Source of the DNA: Mesostigma viride
Taxonomy: Eukaryota > Streptophyta > Mesostigmatophyceae > Mesostigmatales > Mesostigmataceae
NCBI GenBank assembly: GCA_009746045.1
Contig: RPFO01000106.1
Coordinates: forward strand, 239,501 to 303,500
DNA length: 64,000 nt
Reading direction: 5' to 3'
Position 1 is the first letter of the stretch. The number at the start of each line of letters is the position of its first letter. Positions 50,136-59,895 of this stretch are shown here, piece by piece. The translations under genes and the position numbers were made by a program. The notes under the pieces are model-generated. The model was given only the letters and a program-made list of their open reading frames with translations, made no database searches and was not told the origin of the DNA.

Positions 50136-51358
50136 CCACAACCAGGAACGTGCATCCCACAACCAGGAACGAGTATCCTCTGCCGGCAGTGCCACCCCAT
50201 GCAAGACCCCACAAGCCATCCTTGCGTCAAGGGGACATGCAGTCATCACAAGGAGCGGTAACTGCCGGCAGTTCCACGCCATGCAAGACCCTACAAGCCG
50301 TCCTTGCATAAAGGGGACATGCAGTCATCACAAGGAGTGGTAACTGCCGGCAGTGCCACCCCATGCAAGAAGACACAAGCCGGGGACATGCAGTCATCAC
50401 AAGGAGTGGTAACTGCCGGCAGTGCCACGCCATGCAAGACCCCACAAGCCATCCTTGCGTCAAGGGGACATGCAGTCATCACAAGGAGTGGTAACTGCCG
50501 GCAGTGCCACGCCATGCAAGACCCCACAAGCCATCCTTGCGTCAAGGGGACATGCAGTCATCACAAGGAGTGGTAACTGCCGGCAGTGCCACCCCATGCA
50601 AGACCCCACAAGCCATCCTTGCATAAAGGGGACATGCAGTCATCACAAGGAGTGGTAACTGCCGGCAGTGCCACCCCATGCAAGAAGACACAAGCCGGGG
50701 ACTGTCATGCAGTCATCACAAGGAGTGGTAACTGCCGGCAGTGCCACGCCATGCAAGACCCCACAAGCCATCCTTGCGTCAAGGGGACATGCAGTCATCA
50801 CAAGGAGCGGTAACTGCCGGCAGTGCCACCCCATGCAAGACCCCACAAGCCATCCTTGCATAAAGGGGACATGCAGTCATCACAAGGAGTGGTAACTGCC
50901 GGCAGTGCCACCCCATGCAAGAAGACACAAGCCGGGGACATGCAGTCATCACAAGGAGTGGTAACTGCCGGCAGTGCCACGCCATGCAAGACCCCACAAG
51001 CCATCCTTGCGTCAAGGGGACATGCAGTCATCACAAGGAGCGGTAACTGCCGGCAGTTCCACGCCATGCAAGACCCTACAAGCCGTCCTTGCATAAAGGG
51101 GACATGCAGTCATCACAAGGAGTGGTAACTGCCGGCAGTGCCACGCCATGCAAGACCCCACAAGCCATCCTTGCATAAAGGGGACATGCAGTCATCACAA
51201 GGAGTGGTAACTGCCGGCAGTGCCACCCCATGCAAGAACACACAAGCCGGGGACATGCAGTCATCAAGGAGTGGTAACTGCCGGCAGTGCTACCCCATGC
51301 AAGAACCCACAAGCCAGCCATGCAATCATCACAGGGAGTGGTAACTGCCGGCAGTGCG
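50136..51358. repeat. Satellite array of ~82-bp units with shorter variants
   Basis: The unit runs GGGGACATGCAGTCATCACA, AGGAGTGGTAACTGCCGGCA, GTGCCACCCCATGCAAGA, then CCCCACAAGCCATCCTTGCG. There are about 16 units. Full units (~82 bp) alternate with shortened ones in which AGACCCCACAAGCC is replaced by AGAAGACACAAGCC and the tail is lost. Each unit holds the dyad CTGCCGGCAG. Frames across it are open by composition only. Confidence 0.93.
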
Positions 51359-51361
51359 CGG

Positions 51362-51590
51362 CCCTAACGTTAATTCCCACACCCCCTCTGCTAACGTTAG
51401 TTTCCACACCCCTCTGCTAACGTTAGTTTCCACACCCCTCTGCTAACGTTAGTGCCCACCCCCTCGGCTAACGTTAATTCCCACACACCCTCTGTTAACG
51501 TAAGGTCCCACACCCGTCTGCTAACGTAAGTACGTGCCCCTCCCCCCTCTACTATCGTTAATTCCCTCCCCCCTTTACTAACGGCCCCGG
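51362..51590. repeat. CTAACGTTAG minisatellite, left block
   Basis: Imperfect units of 24-30 bp of the type CACCCCTCTGCTAACGTTAG carry the 10-bp palindrome CTAACGTTAG (variants TAACGTAAG, ATCGTTAAT). The same family continues at 59896-59965 and 60233-60665 beyond the LTR element. Confidence 0.9.
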
Positions 51591-51676
51591 GCAGCCTCCT
51601 GGTTTGTCTGTAATATGGAGGCAGATGGTACGCAAGGATAGATGGCAAGTAGTGATGAAGGATCTACCACCCCCAA

Positions 51677-52376
51677 GAGTTAAACGTTCTTCGCACACGC
51701 AATGTGAAGGATATGGTTGCAATGCAGCAATATGTGATATGGTTGGAAACGGAGCTTTGTTAAAATCGGATAATGTTACAGCGCTCACACACTTGAGGCT
51801 TGTACACGCGCTTGCCAAGTCAATGCACAACACGTGAGGCGGGCTCGAAAGAGATATGCCCATTTGGCACTGGCCTATTGTTTATATACTTGTGCACTGT
51901 GCTTGCTAGTCCTGAGCAGCCTAGGAGGCCTGCTCAGTAATAATACCCCCGGTACAGTATTCACTACCTGTACAGCGCCCAACTCCTATACAGTAGGTCT
52001 GCCATACAGGCACAGTGACCACAGAGCACAGTCCACAGTGACTATTGCATCTGCACCTAGAAGTCCAGGACTAAGCCTGCGGTACCAACAGACCACAGGT
52101 TAAGGTTCCTATTTCCTGCGTACGACGTATCAATCCAATACCGTCGTAGGTACAGCACCTAATTCCTGTCAGCCCAGGAATTACTGTCGACCCCATATGT
52201 CGTCGGCAAATATTCACGTCCGACTTAGAAGAACAGCCGGCTCGCGCTCGCGCGCGACCGGGAAGTCGGAACGCCATAACTTTCTTGATACTTGTCGGAA
52301 TGAACTCGTTCCGGTGCCGCTGGAATCGCAGAGATATGCCGAATCAGGATCACGCCAATGCGCTTGGCGTTAACTC
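51677..52376 (-). repeat. 3' LTR of the copia-type element
   Basis: 700 bp, direct repeat of 59014-59710. Differences include TTAAACG versus TTAACG near the left end and GAAAGAGATATGCCC versus GCAAGAGATGCCC. Confidence 0.93.
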
Positions 52377-52396
52377 CAATCCTTTCTTTTCTTGAG
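52377..52396 (-). promoter_or_regulatory. Polypurine tract of the copia-type element
   Basis: CTCAAGAAAAGAAAGGATTG on the minus strand directly abuts the 3' LTR, the expected site of plus-strand DNA priming. Confidence 0.7.
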
Positions 52397-53123
52397 CTGT
52401 AGCAGCTCACACAAGTCTACATACAAACACACACAATGGGTACTGGATATCCTCCCCAGACTACAAGTCACAACCCGCTGGGCATGACAGTCAGCTTGGA
52501 TTCCTTATTATATGTACATAGCACCCATACTGGCTCAGGAGCACAAACAAATTACAATGAGTCCCTATCCCTTCACGGGAGGCTCGTTGTGTTACCCATG
52601 TACAAGAGGTTGGCCAACTGTGGCAGCCCATAGGTGTTCAGCTAAGAACTTGAGAAGTATGTACAACCTTCAGGACCTTAGGCGAAACCCCACAGATCAC
52701 CCACAACAGCTCATCAGAAAACATTGCTGACCCCCAGACGGGAGTCGGCGCCGGTCTGCTGCCCCTTATCGAACCAGACACAACATCTACGCGAAGCACA
52801 TGCAAAACACAAGCTCCTATACTCGTTCCAACCGTGGAAAATCAGGGGACCTGTCGCCACCTCACCAGCATGGTGGATGGGTCAGCCAGTCCGTGAAACT
52901 CCGCCTTAAGACGGCACCAGGGAATCGAACCCCGCCCACAAACCACAGATCTGGGGAAACCTCAGACTGAGATGAAAACCCCAGATAGACATCTCTCCAT
53001 CAGAGACAATGTCAGACATTCCCACACCAGAGACATGTCTCACCCCTCAAGGTGTGCTCAGGATTATGTACAATCAAGCTCCCAGCCTGATATCCAGAGA
53101 CTTAAGCACCCAGCTCTCAGCTT

Positions 53124-56100
53124 TTAGACAGATAGACCGACTTGACAGTCAGCATTCATGAGCTTCCTCAGTACATTGTACTGGGCTGGGGCCTTGTGTG
53201 GCAGCTTTGTCAATGCATCAGCAGGGTTCTCCTCGCCAGGGATATGCTTCAAGTCAACCAAACTGGCCAACTCCTTCAGCAACAAATAATCCAGGTCCCG
53301 GCTCCTGGCCAGCTGCTTGTGAACAAACTGGACCATACCCATGCTGTCTGTTAGCAACAACGTCTCCATCTGCAAGGTCCAAGGGGTAACTGAAGCCAGC
53401 TCCAGCATTAACTCCTTTATGTACAGGCTGGACTGGATCCCCTCGCATATGGCCCTGCATTCTGCCACATCTGAACTGATACAGACCCTCTTCTGCAGTC
53501 TGCTGTACCAGCTGAACAAACTTGCCCTGCTCTGATAAAAAGCAAACAGAGCAGCAGATCTCCCCCTGACCTTGGTAACCTGGCGAGCATCCATGGAACT
53601 GTCAACAAAGATCTCCAAGGTGATAGGCTGGGTAAAGTCAATCCCAGACAAAATCAGATCAGGGGTACTCTCCACCAACCGGGCTATGACTCGAGGCTTC
53701 TCATCCTCAAGCACCTCATCAGGCATTCTGCTATGGACCATCAAAGACGGACCACAGATGCTGGCAAACCAGGCCCACATGCCTCTCAACTCAGGTCCTG
53801 CAGCCTGGGTGATCTTCTCTGGCAAGGCCTTCACAATGGTCTGTTTATAATCTCCTCCAGCCTGAAGCCTGATACTCCACTCCCCGTCCCTCCTGAACAG
53901 GGTAGCCTGCATTCCACAGAACACTACAGGCTTGTTGGGCTCCTGCCACAGCTCCTTGCCCAGTGAAAACTTGCCACTGATGACAGGAATAAACTTCTTC
54001 AGCCAGGTCGTGGGGGCTAGCAAATGCAGATCATCTCCATGCAAACTAGCATACACTGGCAGACCCTCCCATTGGGCCAGCAGCAAACAGGGATCAACTG
54101 AAGACACTCTCAAGCCACACTCACTGATCAGAGCTTCCTGCAGCGTGAGTCTCCAGATGATTGGGCTCGACCTGAGTCCTTCCAGGCCCTTCAGAATAAC
54201 CAGGAATTGTTGATGCAGCTCCAGCTTCCAGATGGCAGGCACCTCAACACAGTAAGGCTCATCCTGCTTCCACACCCTCCTGGCCACTTCTGGATCAGAT
54301 TTTAAAAATGCCCTCTTGAAGTCCAGCAGCACTGATGACATAGCTGCTCCCCTGTTCAGCAACCCCACGTAGAGACATAGCAAAATTCTCCATGTGTCGT
54401 GTAGCATCCCTGGCGTGTATAGCTCCTCTCCTGGCAGACTCCCCGTGCCGTGATACTCATTCAGGACAGGCCTGACATGGGGCACTGATACCTCATCCAC
54501 AACCTTCCTCTTCAGCACAAATCTCAAAGCAAGCTTCCTTGATGCTGGGGGACGTCTGTCTGTTGGTGCAGCACACTCAAACTGCAACCACTCCTCCAAT
54601 GCCTTGGAGAAGGCGAGCTTCCAAGCCTCAAACAAAGTAGGCGAGCTCATCTCTTGGACCAGCTGGTCATATGTCAAAGGAGAGTGTGCAGCAAGGCTCC
54701 TGTGAGTTATGCCAATACTGCTGGGGTGCAACACAGCTGGAATCACCAAACTGGCCGCTGGGGGCACCTCCCCTTCATCCCATTTTACACCCTTGACCGG
54801 CTTGGCCCTGCACCTGACTGGAAATGTTGTCCTGAAATTTTCTAGGGGAATCATCCCCCAGCCATCTCTTCTCAGAGCTGTAGCTCTGATAGAAATCCCA
54901 GGATTGCCCAGAAAATTCTGACCCAAAATCACAGGGCCATCATAGTCCTCTAGGACAAGGAAGGTCACATCCACACCCATGACAGGGGCAGTAACCTCTC
55001 CCAACACCCTTAGATGCGTCCTACCACTGAAATCAGACACCCAGGGGCAACTTGGTTCTCCGACCAGCAGTTCTCCTGTATGCTGAGGTCCCATGACAGA
55101 AACCTGTGCATTGGTATCTATCTCCATGGCAGCTACCTCAGGTTCATCCAACTGGACAAGCTTGGACACCTTAGGCTCCTTCTTGGCTCTTTGCAAAGCC
55201 TGTACAATATCTGATAGACGCACACCCCTAGGCCTGGTGTCGGGCCGTTCCGGAGGTGCAGCCTGTCCGCCTGCTTGCCCAACCACCGTATGTGAAGGTA
55301 CCCCAGGGGCCGGGCCAGGGTCACCCTGAGGGCTCGATACAGCTGTAGCACCCTGATCAGGAAGCTCCACGTCACCCCCGCCTTGTACACCAGCGGGCAC
55401 CTGGAAGAGGTCTCCTTGATTACCTCCCCGGGGACGGATCTTTGACCAGGACAGACGGTGCACTGCTTGGGAGCCATCAATGGCCACCCAGCACTTATGG
55501 CCAGCGGCTTCTACTCGGGTCACCACCCCATCATGCCAGCTGCCACGTTTCCCTGGAAAGCTTGGTTCCTTCCACACAACAACCTGTTGTCCAACGTTAG
55601 GTTCTAGGACACTCCAGCCCTTGTCTTTCTGCCTCAGCTTGAGGAACTTGGCCTCTAGCTTCTCCTTCCATGCCTGCTCAGCATCAGCTGGCAGCATCCT
55701 GGTATGCAGCATAAGAGGATTGATGGCAATGTCACCAAAGAACATGGGAGTCCTCAGGTTCAGCCTGTCCTCCACAGAACGTAGCCATGCAGATGTCACA
55801 ATGGCAGATGACGTCCTTGGAATCCTCTCCACCAGCAGCACAGTCTTGATCTCTTGGATGGCTCTCTCCACCACCCCTTGCTGGCCGTGGCTCTCCCTGG
55901 GTGTAATCAGCAACTCTGGAAACTCTGGCAGGTTCTCACAGCACTCAAACTGAATGTCACACTGCAACAACTCCAACCCAGGGTACCTGCTCCTTGTCAA
56001 CTTCAGAGCAGCAATCAATGTAGGCTTCTCCATGTCAGGCAGGATCTCTAGGGTCTTGTACTTGGTATATCTGTCCACTGCCACCAGCAGCTTCAAACCC

Positions 56101-56681
56101 CTGATTCTCTGAATATCTACCTGCACATGGCCTGGCTGCAAAATAGGAGTCCTGGCATGAGACTGCTTGGGCTTTCTAGCAACTAGCCTGCACTTGCAAG
56201 CTTGAGCAACCTGTTGGCAGATGGAGTACAACTCACTTCCTCCCAGCCGTCTAGCAACTTGCAAAGACTGAGCTGCATGGCCAAACATGGTATGCAACCT
56301 TGAGGCAATGTCATACAAGAGAGAAAACCTTTTATTGTCATTATTAGCACTCAAGGTATGTACAGATCCCTTATGTACAGGAGGCACCAGGGTCGTGCCT
56401 GTCAGACTGTCTCCAGCCCTATCCTCATCCTGACCATCCTGTGCCAGTCCTGCACGGTCAGAATGCTTCTGAGATCCACCTGGGTCCACATCACCAGGTC
56501 CTACCTCAGGCTCAGCACCGCCATGGCGGGCACGTTGGCGAGTAACCACTGCAGCTACAGCTGGCATACTCTCTGTGGTAACCAAGCTTGCCCCATCGTG
56601 TCCAATAGGCTCTTTCACTAGAGCATGGGGCTGCCCCTCACTGCTGTCACTAGCAGCTTCATTACACACCCCTGGGGGCAC
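53124..56681 (-). CDS. pol: Pol polyprotein: integrase, protease-like, reverse transcriptase, RNase H
   Basis: The open frame is continuous from the gag stop (56714) to 53124. No ATG sits near the start (the first listed residue is GTG), so expression by readthrough of the gag UGA is likely. In about 1185 residues: integrase zinc region (H130, H135, C155, C162), core D189/D242/E272; a retropepsin-like segment at 515-600 with IDTNAQVSVMG and ILGQNFLG; RT with LLDFKRAFL (D787), LKGLEGLRSSPIIW and LHGDDLHL (GDD 882-884); RNase H with EIFVDSSMDAR, SSDVAECRAI, DSMGMVQFV and KHIPGEENPADALTKLP. Copia elements normally have protease before integrase; here the only protease-like domain follows it. The active-site triplet is DTN instead of DTG/DSG, and HGDD replaces YVDD. 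No frameshift or stop is present. Confidence 0.9.
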   Translation of the reverse strand: MPPGVCNEAASDSSEGQPHALVKEPIGHDGASLVTTESMPAVAAVVTRQRARHGGAEPEVGPGDVDPGGSQKHSDRAGLAQDGQDEDRAGDSLTGTTLVPPVHKGSVHTLSANNDNKRFSLLYDIASRLHTMFGHAAQSLQVARRLGGSELYSICQQVAQACKCRLVARKPKQSHARTPILQPGHVQVDIQRIRGLKLLVAVDRYTKYKTLEILPDMEKPTLIAALKLTRSRYPGLELLQCDIQFECCENLPEFPELLITPRESHGQQGVVERAIQEIKTVLLVERIPRTSSAIVTSAWLRSVEDRLNLRTPMFFGDIAINPLMLHTRMLPADAEQAWKEKLEAKFLKLRQKDKGWSVLEPNVGQQVVVWKEPSFPGKRGSWHDGVVTRVEAAGHKCWVAIDGSQAVHRLSWSKIRPRGGNQGDLFQVPAGVQGGGDVELPDQGATAVSSPQGDPGPAPGVPSHTVVGQAGGQAAPPERPDTRPRGVRLSDIVQALQRAKKEPKVSKLVQLDEPEVAAMEIDTNAQVSVMGPQHTGELLVGEPSCPWVSDFSGRTHLRVLGEVTAPVMGVDVTFLVLEDYDGPVILGQNFLGNPGISIRATALRRDGWGMIPLENFRTTFPVRCRAKPVKGVKWDEGEVPPAASLVIPAVLHPSSIGITHRSLAAHSPLTYDQLVQEMSSPTLFEAWKLAFSKALEEWLQFECAAPTDRRPPASRKLALRFVLKRKVVDEVSVPHVRPVLNEYHGTGSLPGEELYTPGMLHDTWRILLCLYVGLLNRGAAMSSVLLDFKRAFLKSDPEVARRVWKQDEPYCVEVPAIWKLELHQQFLVILKGLEGLRSSPIIWRLTLQEALISECGLRVSSVDPCLLLAQWEGLPVYASLHGDDLHLLAPTTWLKKFIPVISGKFSLGKELWQEPNKPVVFCGMQATLFRRDGEWSIRLQAGGDYKQTIVKALPEKITQAAGPELRGMWAWFASICGPSLMVHSRMPDEVLEDEKPRVIARLVESTPDLILSGIDFTQPITLEIFVDSSMDARQVTKVRGRSAALFAFYQSRASLFSWYSRLQKRVCISSDVAECRAICEGIQSSLYIKELMLELASVTPWTLQMETLLLTDSMGMVQFVHKQLARSRDLDYLLLKELASLVDLKHIPGEENPADALTKLPHKAPAQYNVLRKLMNADCQVGLSV

Positions 56682-56714
56682 CCTCCAGGGTTCAGGGATG
56701 TGTGCAGGCTCAAG

Positions 56715-57902
56715 TCAATGATCAGCAGCCTTGCCCTTGCCCTTGTCCTGGGATGGACCAGCCTTGTCCTTGCTGCCACCCTGAGCTGGCTTGCTCTGAC
56801 CTTCCTGCCTCAGGTACGAGGGACACTCATTCCTGAAGTGACCCTTCCCCTGGCAGAAATAACATTCCACCTGACTGATGTCCCGTGAGGTCCCACTGCT
56901 GGGCCCAGCCTTGGGAGGACCACCCACCCTCTTGAAGTCAAACTGGGACTGTGGATGTCCCGACTTCGGCGGGGTCCCCCGTCCAGCCCTTCTGTCACGC
57001 CCCCTCCTGGACCTTCCTCGACCCCTTGAAGAGGTCTCAGGCCCTCTCGAGGGCGCTGGGCCCCCGTGGCCCGATCCCCTCATGGACTTAACCGTGGGTT
57101 CAGTGGCCTCCTCATCACCCTGACGAGGGCGCTTACCACCCACGTACTTGCCGCTGAAACACTCATACAACTGGTCCGTCATGGCTGCCCAGCCATGGAC
57201 CTGTCGCATGTGGATGGTCACATTATCCATGGTGACCGGATCCAGCTGCAGCGACTTGAGAAAGTCGCCCATGGCCATCCGATCTGCGACGAAGAAGCCC
57301 TTGGCCATGGCGTCCTCCCTCAGCTTGACGAAGTCTTCAAAGGCGTGGACCACTAGCTGCCCCTTGATGGGCTTGTAGTCCAGGTATTCTTGCTTCAGGT
57401 GGGACCCATCTATGGTCCTCTTGTCACTCAGGAACGACCTGAGTCGCGTCATAAACGCCGTCCAGGTGTCCCCCGCCGCGTGTCGCTCCCGAACAAACTT
57501 GAACAGCCGCCTCGCCGACTGCCGTATGTAGGCACTAGACGCCAGGATGCGAAGCTTGTCACCGTTGTATATCTCCGTGTACAAGTTCATGTCCTCTAAC
57601 ATCCTCTCAGCATCCCGGGGCTGCCAATTGTCCTTGATGGACTGAAACTGGCCTAGCACCGCGTACCCCTCAGCAACGGTTGGTCGCTTAGGCGCCGCTT
57701 GATCTGCGGCTGGCGCGTGCTGCCCGCCCTGCGATCCTTGGCTCTGATTATCTGGCACCTCAGCCTGGTCTCCCAGCGCCTGGCCGTCCCCGCGTCCATC
57801 GCGTCCACCGCGTCCATCGCGTCCATCTCGTCCATCCAGCCCAGCGCCGCGCCGCGCGAAGCCCATAAAGCCCGCTTGTTGGTTGATAGCTCCATCCTCC
57901 AT
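56715..57902 (-). CDS. gag: Gag polyprotein of the copia-type element
   Basis: 395 aa from ATG at 57902 to UGA at 56715-56717. The N-terminus has a low-complexity GRDGRDGRGGRDGRG stretch. The central helical domain (about residues 75-250: ...QPRDAERMLEDMNLYTEI..., ...AFMTRLRSFLSDKRTIDGSH...) resembles a copia capsid. A basic Arg/Gly region is followed by a zinc knuckle CYFCQGKGHFRNEC (CX2CX4HX4C), typical of nucleocapsid. It would coat the element's RNA in virus-like particles. The next frame (pol) is in the same phase directly after the stop. Confidence 0.9.
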   Translation of the reverse strand: MEDGAINQQAGFMGFARRGAGLDGRDGRDGRGGRDGRGDGQALGDQAEVPDNQSQGSQGGQHAPAADQAAPKRPTVAEGYAVLGQFQSIKDNWQPRDAERMLEDMNLYTEIYNGDKLRILASSAYIRQSARRLFKFVRERHAAGDTWTAFMTRLRSFLSDKRTIDGSHLKQEYLDYKPIKGQLVVHAFEDFVKLREDAMAKGFFVADRMAMGDFLKSLQLDPVTMDNVTIHMRQVHGWAAMTDQLYECFSGKYVGGKRPRQGDEEATEPTVKSMRGSGHGGPAPSRGPETSSRGRGRSRRGRDRRAGRGTPPKSGHPQSQFDFKRVGGPPKAGPSSGTSRDISQVECYFCQGKGHFRNECPSYLRQEGQSKPAQGGSKDKAGPSQDKGKGKAADH

Positions 57903-58546
57903 GATGGCCTCTGTTCAGATCTGCTACAGCCAGCCAAGTGGCCAAGCAGCAATTAAAGCAATATAAGCTACTGAACAAGAAAGGAAAGTGCCAAGTGTTA
58001 CCACTCAGGCAAGACCACCACGGCTGGCCCCAGGCGCGTCCTGGTTCTCCTTGTCGCTGTCGTCGTCGCTGTCGCTCACCACAATCAGCTCTGGTACCCT
58101 GCTACCTGCTGCGCCGTCGTCGACCCGCTGTCGGCCCGCGATGACTGAATCGTCACCGTTGGTAAAGTAGACAGGTGACAACCCGTCGTTGGCACCCGCG
58201 GATTGTACTTGGCACCTCGTGGTCGCCAAGTGTCTCGTCGCCTAGCCCAGCGACACCCCCTGCTCCTACCTCAAGGTCACTATCGTACCCAAGAGGTGCA
58301 AACTCTCCCAACGCGTCACACGAACGCGAAGGGGCGGGGGCAGTTCCTGAAAAGGAACTCTTACTCGCTCTGGAAACCTGCCGACTCTTGTCGCGCGCTG
58401 TCCTCCGGCGATGGCTTCCGCTGTCGCCCCGACCTCTGCAAGCCGCCTGTAGTGCTCCGCTCCGCGTCGTTCACGCCTAACTGGCCCCGCTGCAACACCC
58501 TCGTCGCCGATGCCGCCTGCGAAAGCACGTGGTACTCCCGCGCCCG

Positions 58547-58921
58547 CTACTGTCGGTACAAACTCGTGTCGCCCTGCGCCAGCTGCTTCCGCAACCTCGC
58601 CTCGCCTTGCGCCAACTCCGTCCGCACTCGCTCTGCTACTGCAGTAATCACCGTCTGGATGCCGACCAACCCGTGAAGCTCCTGCTCAAGGTCGTCGATG
58701 CTCCGGTGCTCCGGAATGACGATGGTTTGTACGTGTCGCAGAATTCGCTCCCAATCTTCGACCTGGTCGTCGACGAATTGCACGAAGCTGCGATTTACAG
58801 GCGGACGATCTGCAAGCAATAAAGATAGATCCCGAACGACACGGCGTAATTCAGGAGAAATCGAACCCCCAGCAGACTGCCGAAACCGGAAATCCTGCTG
58901 CCGTTGTTCCTCCTGCACCAT
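58547..58921 (-). CDS. Leader ORF upstream of gag in the copia-type element
   Basis: 124 aa from ATG at 58921, between the 5' LTR and gag, same strand, different phase from gag. The sequence is charged and helical (VVRDLSLLLADRPPV, FVDDQVEDWERILRHVQTI, DDLEQELHGLVGIQ, RTELAQGEARLRKQLAQGD) and would favour a coiled coil. A second leader frame at 58005-58229 (74 aa) contains ELIVVSDSDDDSDKEN, which looks like a SUMO-interaction motif. The two may be exons of one accessory protein or a decayed extra ORF; I do not recognise a family. The leader of about 1.1 kb is long for a copia element. Confidence 0.35.
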   Translation of the reverse strand: MVQEEQRQQDFRFRQSAGGSISPELRRVVRDLSLLLADRPPVNRSFVQFVDDQVEDWERILRHVQTIVIPEHRSIDDLEQELHGLVGIQTVITAVAERVRTELAQGEARLRKQLAQGDTSLYRQ

Positions 58922-59013
58922 TCACCACCGGACGAGCTCCTCTCGTCGTCAACGCTGCACACCGCAACCGGCAACGACCCTCCTGGCCGTTCCGCTGAGA
59001 CTGGTTGTAATTT

Positions 59014-59710
59014 GAGTTAACGTTCTTCGCACACGCAATGTGAAGGATATGGTTGCAATGCAGCAATGTGTGAATATGGTTGGAAACGGAGCTTTGTTAA
59101 AATCGGATAATGTTACAGCGCTCACACACTTGAGGCTTGTACACGCGCTTGCCAAGTCAAGGCACAACACGTGAGGCGGGCTCGCAAGAGATGCCCATTT
59201 GGCACTGGCCTATTGTTTATATACTTGTGCACTGTGCTTGCTAGTCCTGAGCAGCCTAGGAGGCCTGCTCAGTAATAACACCCCCGGTACAGTATTCACT
59301 ACCTGTACAGCGCCCACTCCTATACAGTAGGTCTGCCATACAGGCACAGTGACCACAGAGCACAGTCCACAGTGACTATTGCATCTGCACCTAGAAGTCC
59401 AGGACTAAGCCTGCGGTACCAACAGACCACAGGTTAAGGTTCCTATTTCCTGCGTACGACGTATCAATCCAATACCGTCGTAGGTACAGCACCTAATTCC
59501 TGTCAGCCCAGGAATTACTGTCGACCCCATATGTCGTCGGCAAATATTCACGTCCGACTTAGAAGAACAGCCGGCTCGCGCTCGCGCGCGACCGGGAAGT
59601 CGGAACGCCATAACTTTCTTGATACTTGTCGGAATGAACTCGTTCCGGTGCCGCTGGAATCGCAGAGATATGCCGAATCAGGATCACGCCAATGCGCTTG
59701 GCGTTAACTC
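59014..59710 (-). repeat. 5' LTR of the copia-type element
   Basis: 697 bp; transcription of the minus-strand element would start within it. The sequence TTTATATACTTGTGC near 59215 occurs in both LTRs but lies in the plus-strand sense, so a promoter box cannot be assigned. Confidence 0.93.
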
Positions 59711-59890
59711 CAAGCCTGTGGGGGCTCCGCGTGTGACCAAGTATGGCATTCATAGCGATTCGGGCCGCGGTGCCCACACCCCTGTAACTAGGACCTAGAT
59801 AGCTTACACCATCCATTCCATCCCATGTTCCCCTCCCACTGAGGACTTATGCTCACGTGACGCAGTCACGTGTCTATTAATTAATAAATT
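59711..59890 (+). mobile_element. LINE 3' end (family C) with terminal hairpin
   Basis: The C-terminal coding remnant KPVGAPRVTKYGIHSDSG... ends at TAG (59798-59800). A 3' region ends in CACGTGACGCAGTCACGTG and an (ATTA)n tail. The palindrome plus tail match the 3' end of the ORF1-only element (15243-15275, other strand). It directly abuts the LTR retrotransposon, which may have inserted into it. Confidence 0.7.
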
Positions 59891-59895
59891 AATTT

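Larger units (their letters stand above)
51677..59710 (-). mobile_element. Ty1/copia-type LTR retrotransposon, ~8.0 kb
   Basis: Two near-identical direct repeats (51677-52376 and 59014-59710) flank a minus-strand interior with a 5' leader, gag and pol. The LTRs differ by a handful of substitutions and short indels over about 700 bp, so insertion is recent. LTR ends carry the inverted pair GAGTTAACG/CGTTAACTC rather than an obvious TG...CA. A purine tract (minus strand AAGAAAAGAAAGGATTG, 52377-52393) lies against the 3' LTR. Flanks share only CAA, so no clear 4-5 bp duplication is seen. I could not identify a primer-binding site with confidence. RT and RNase H are of copia type. Confidence 0.92.

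Noticed and set aside
50000-51350. Repeated array considered as CRISPR or as coding repeats
   Set aside because: The whole ~82-bp unit is repeated without unique spacers and there are no cas genes; frames shift between units.
51672-59715. CAA flanks as a target duplication of the LTR element
   Set aside because: Three bases are too few, and CAA also follows the inner edge of the 3' LTR, so it may be chance or part of the LTR.
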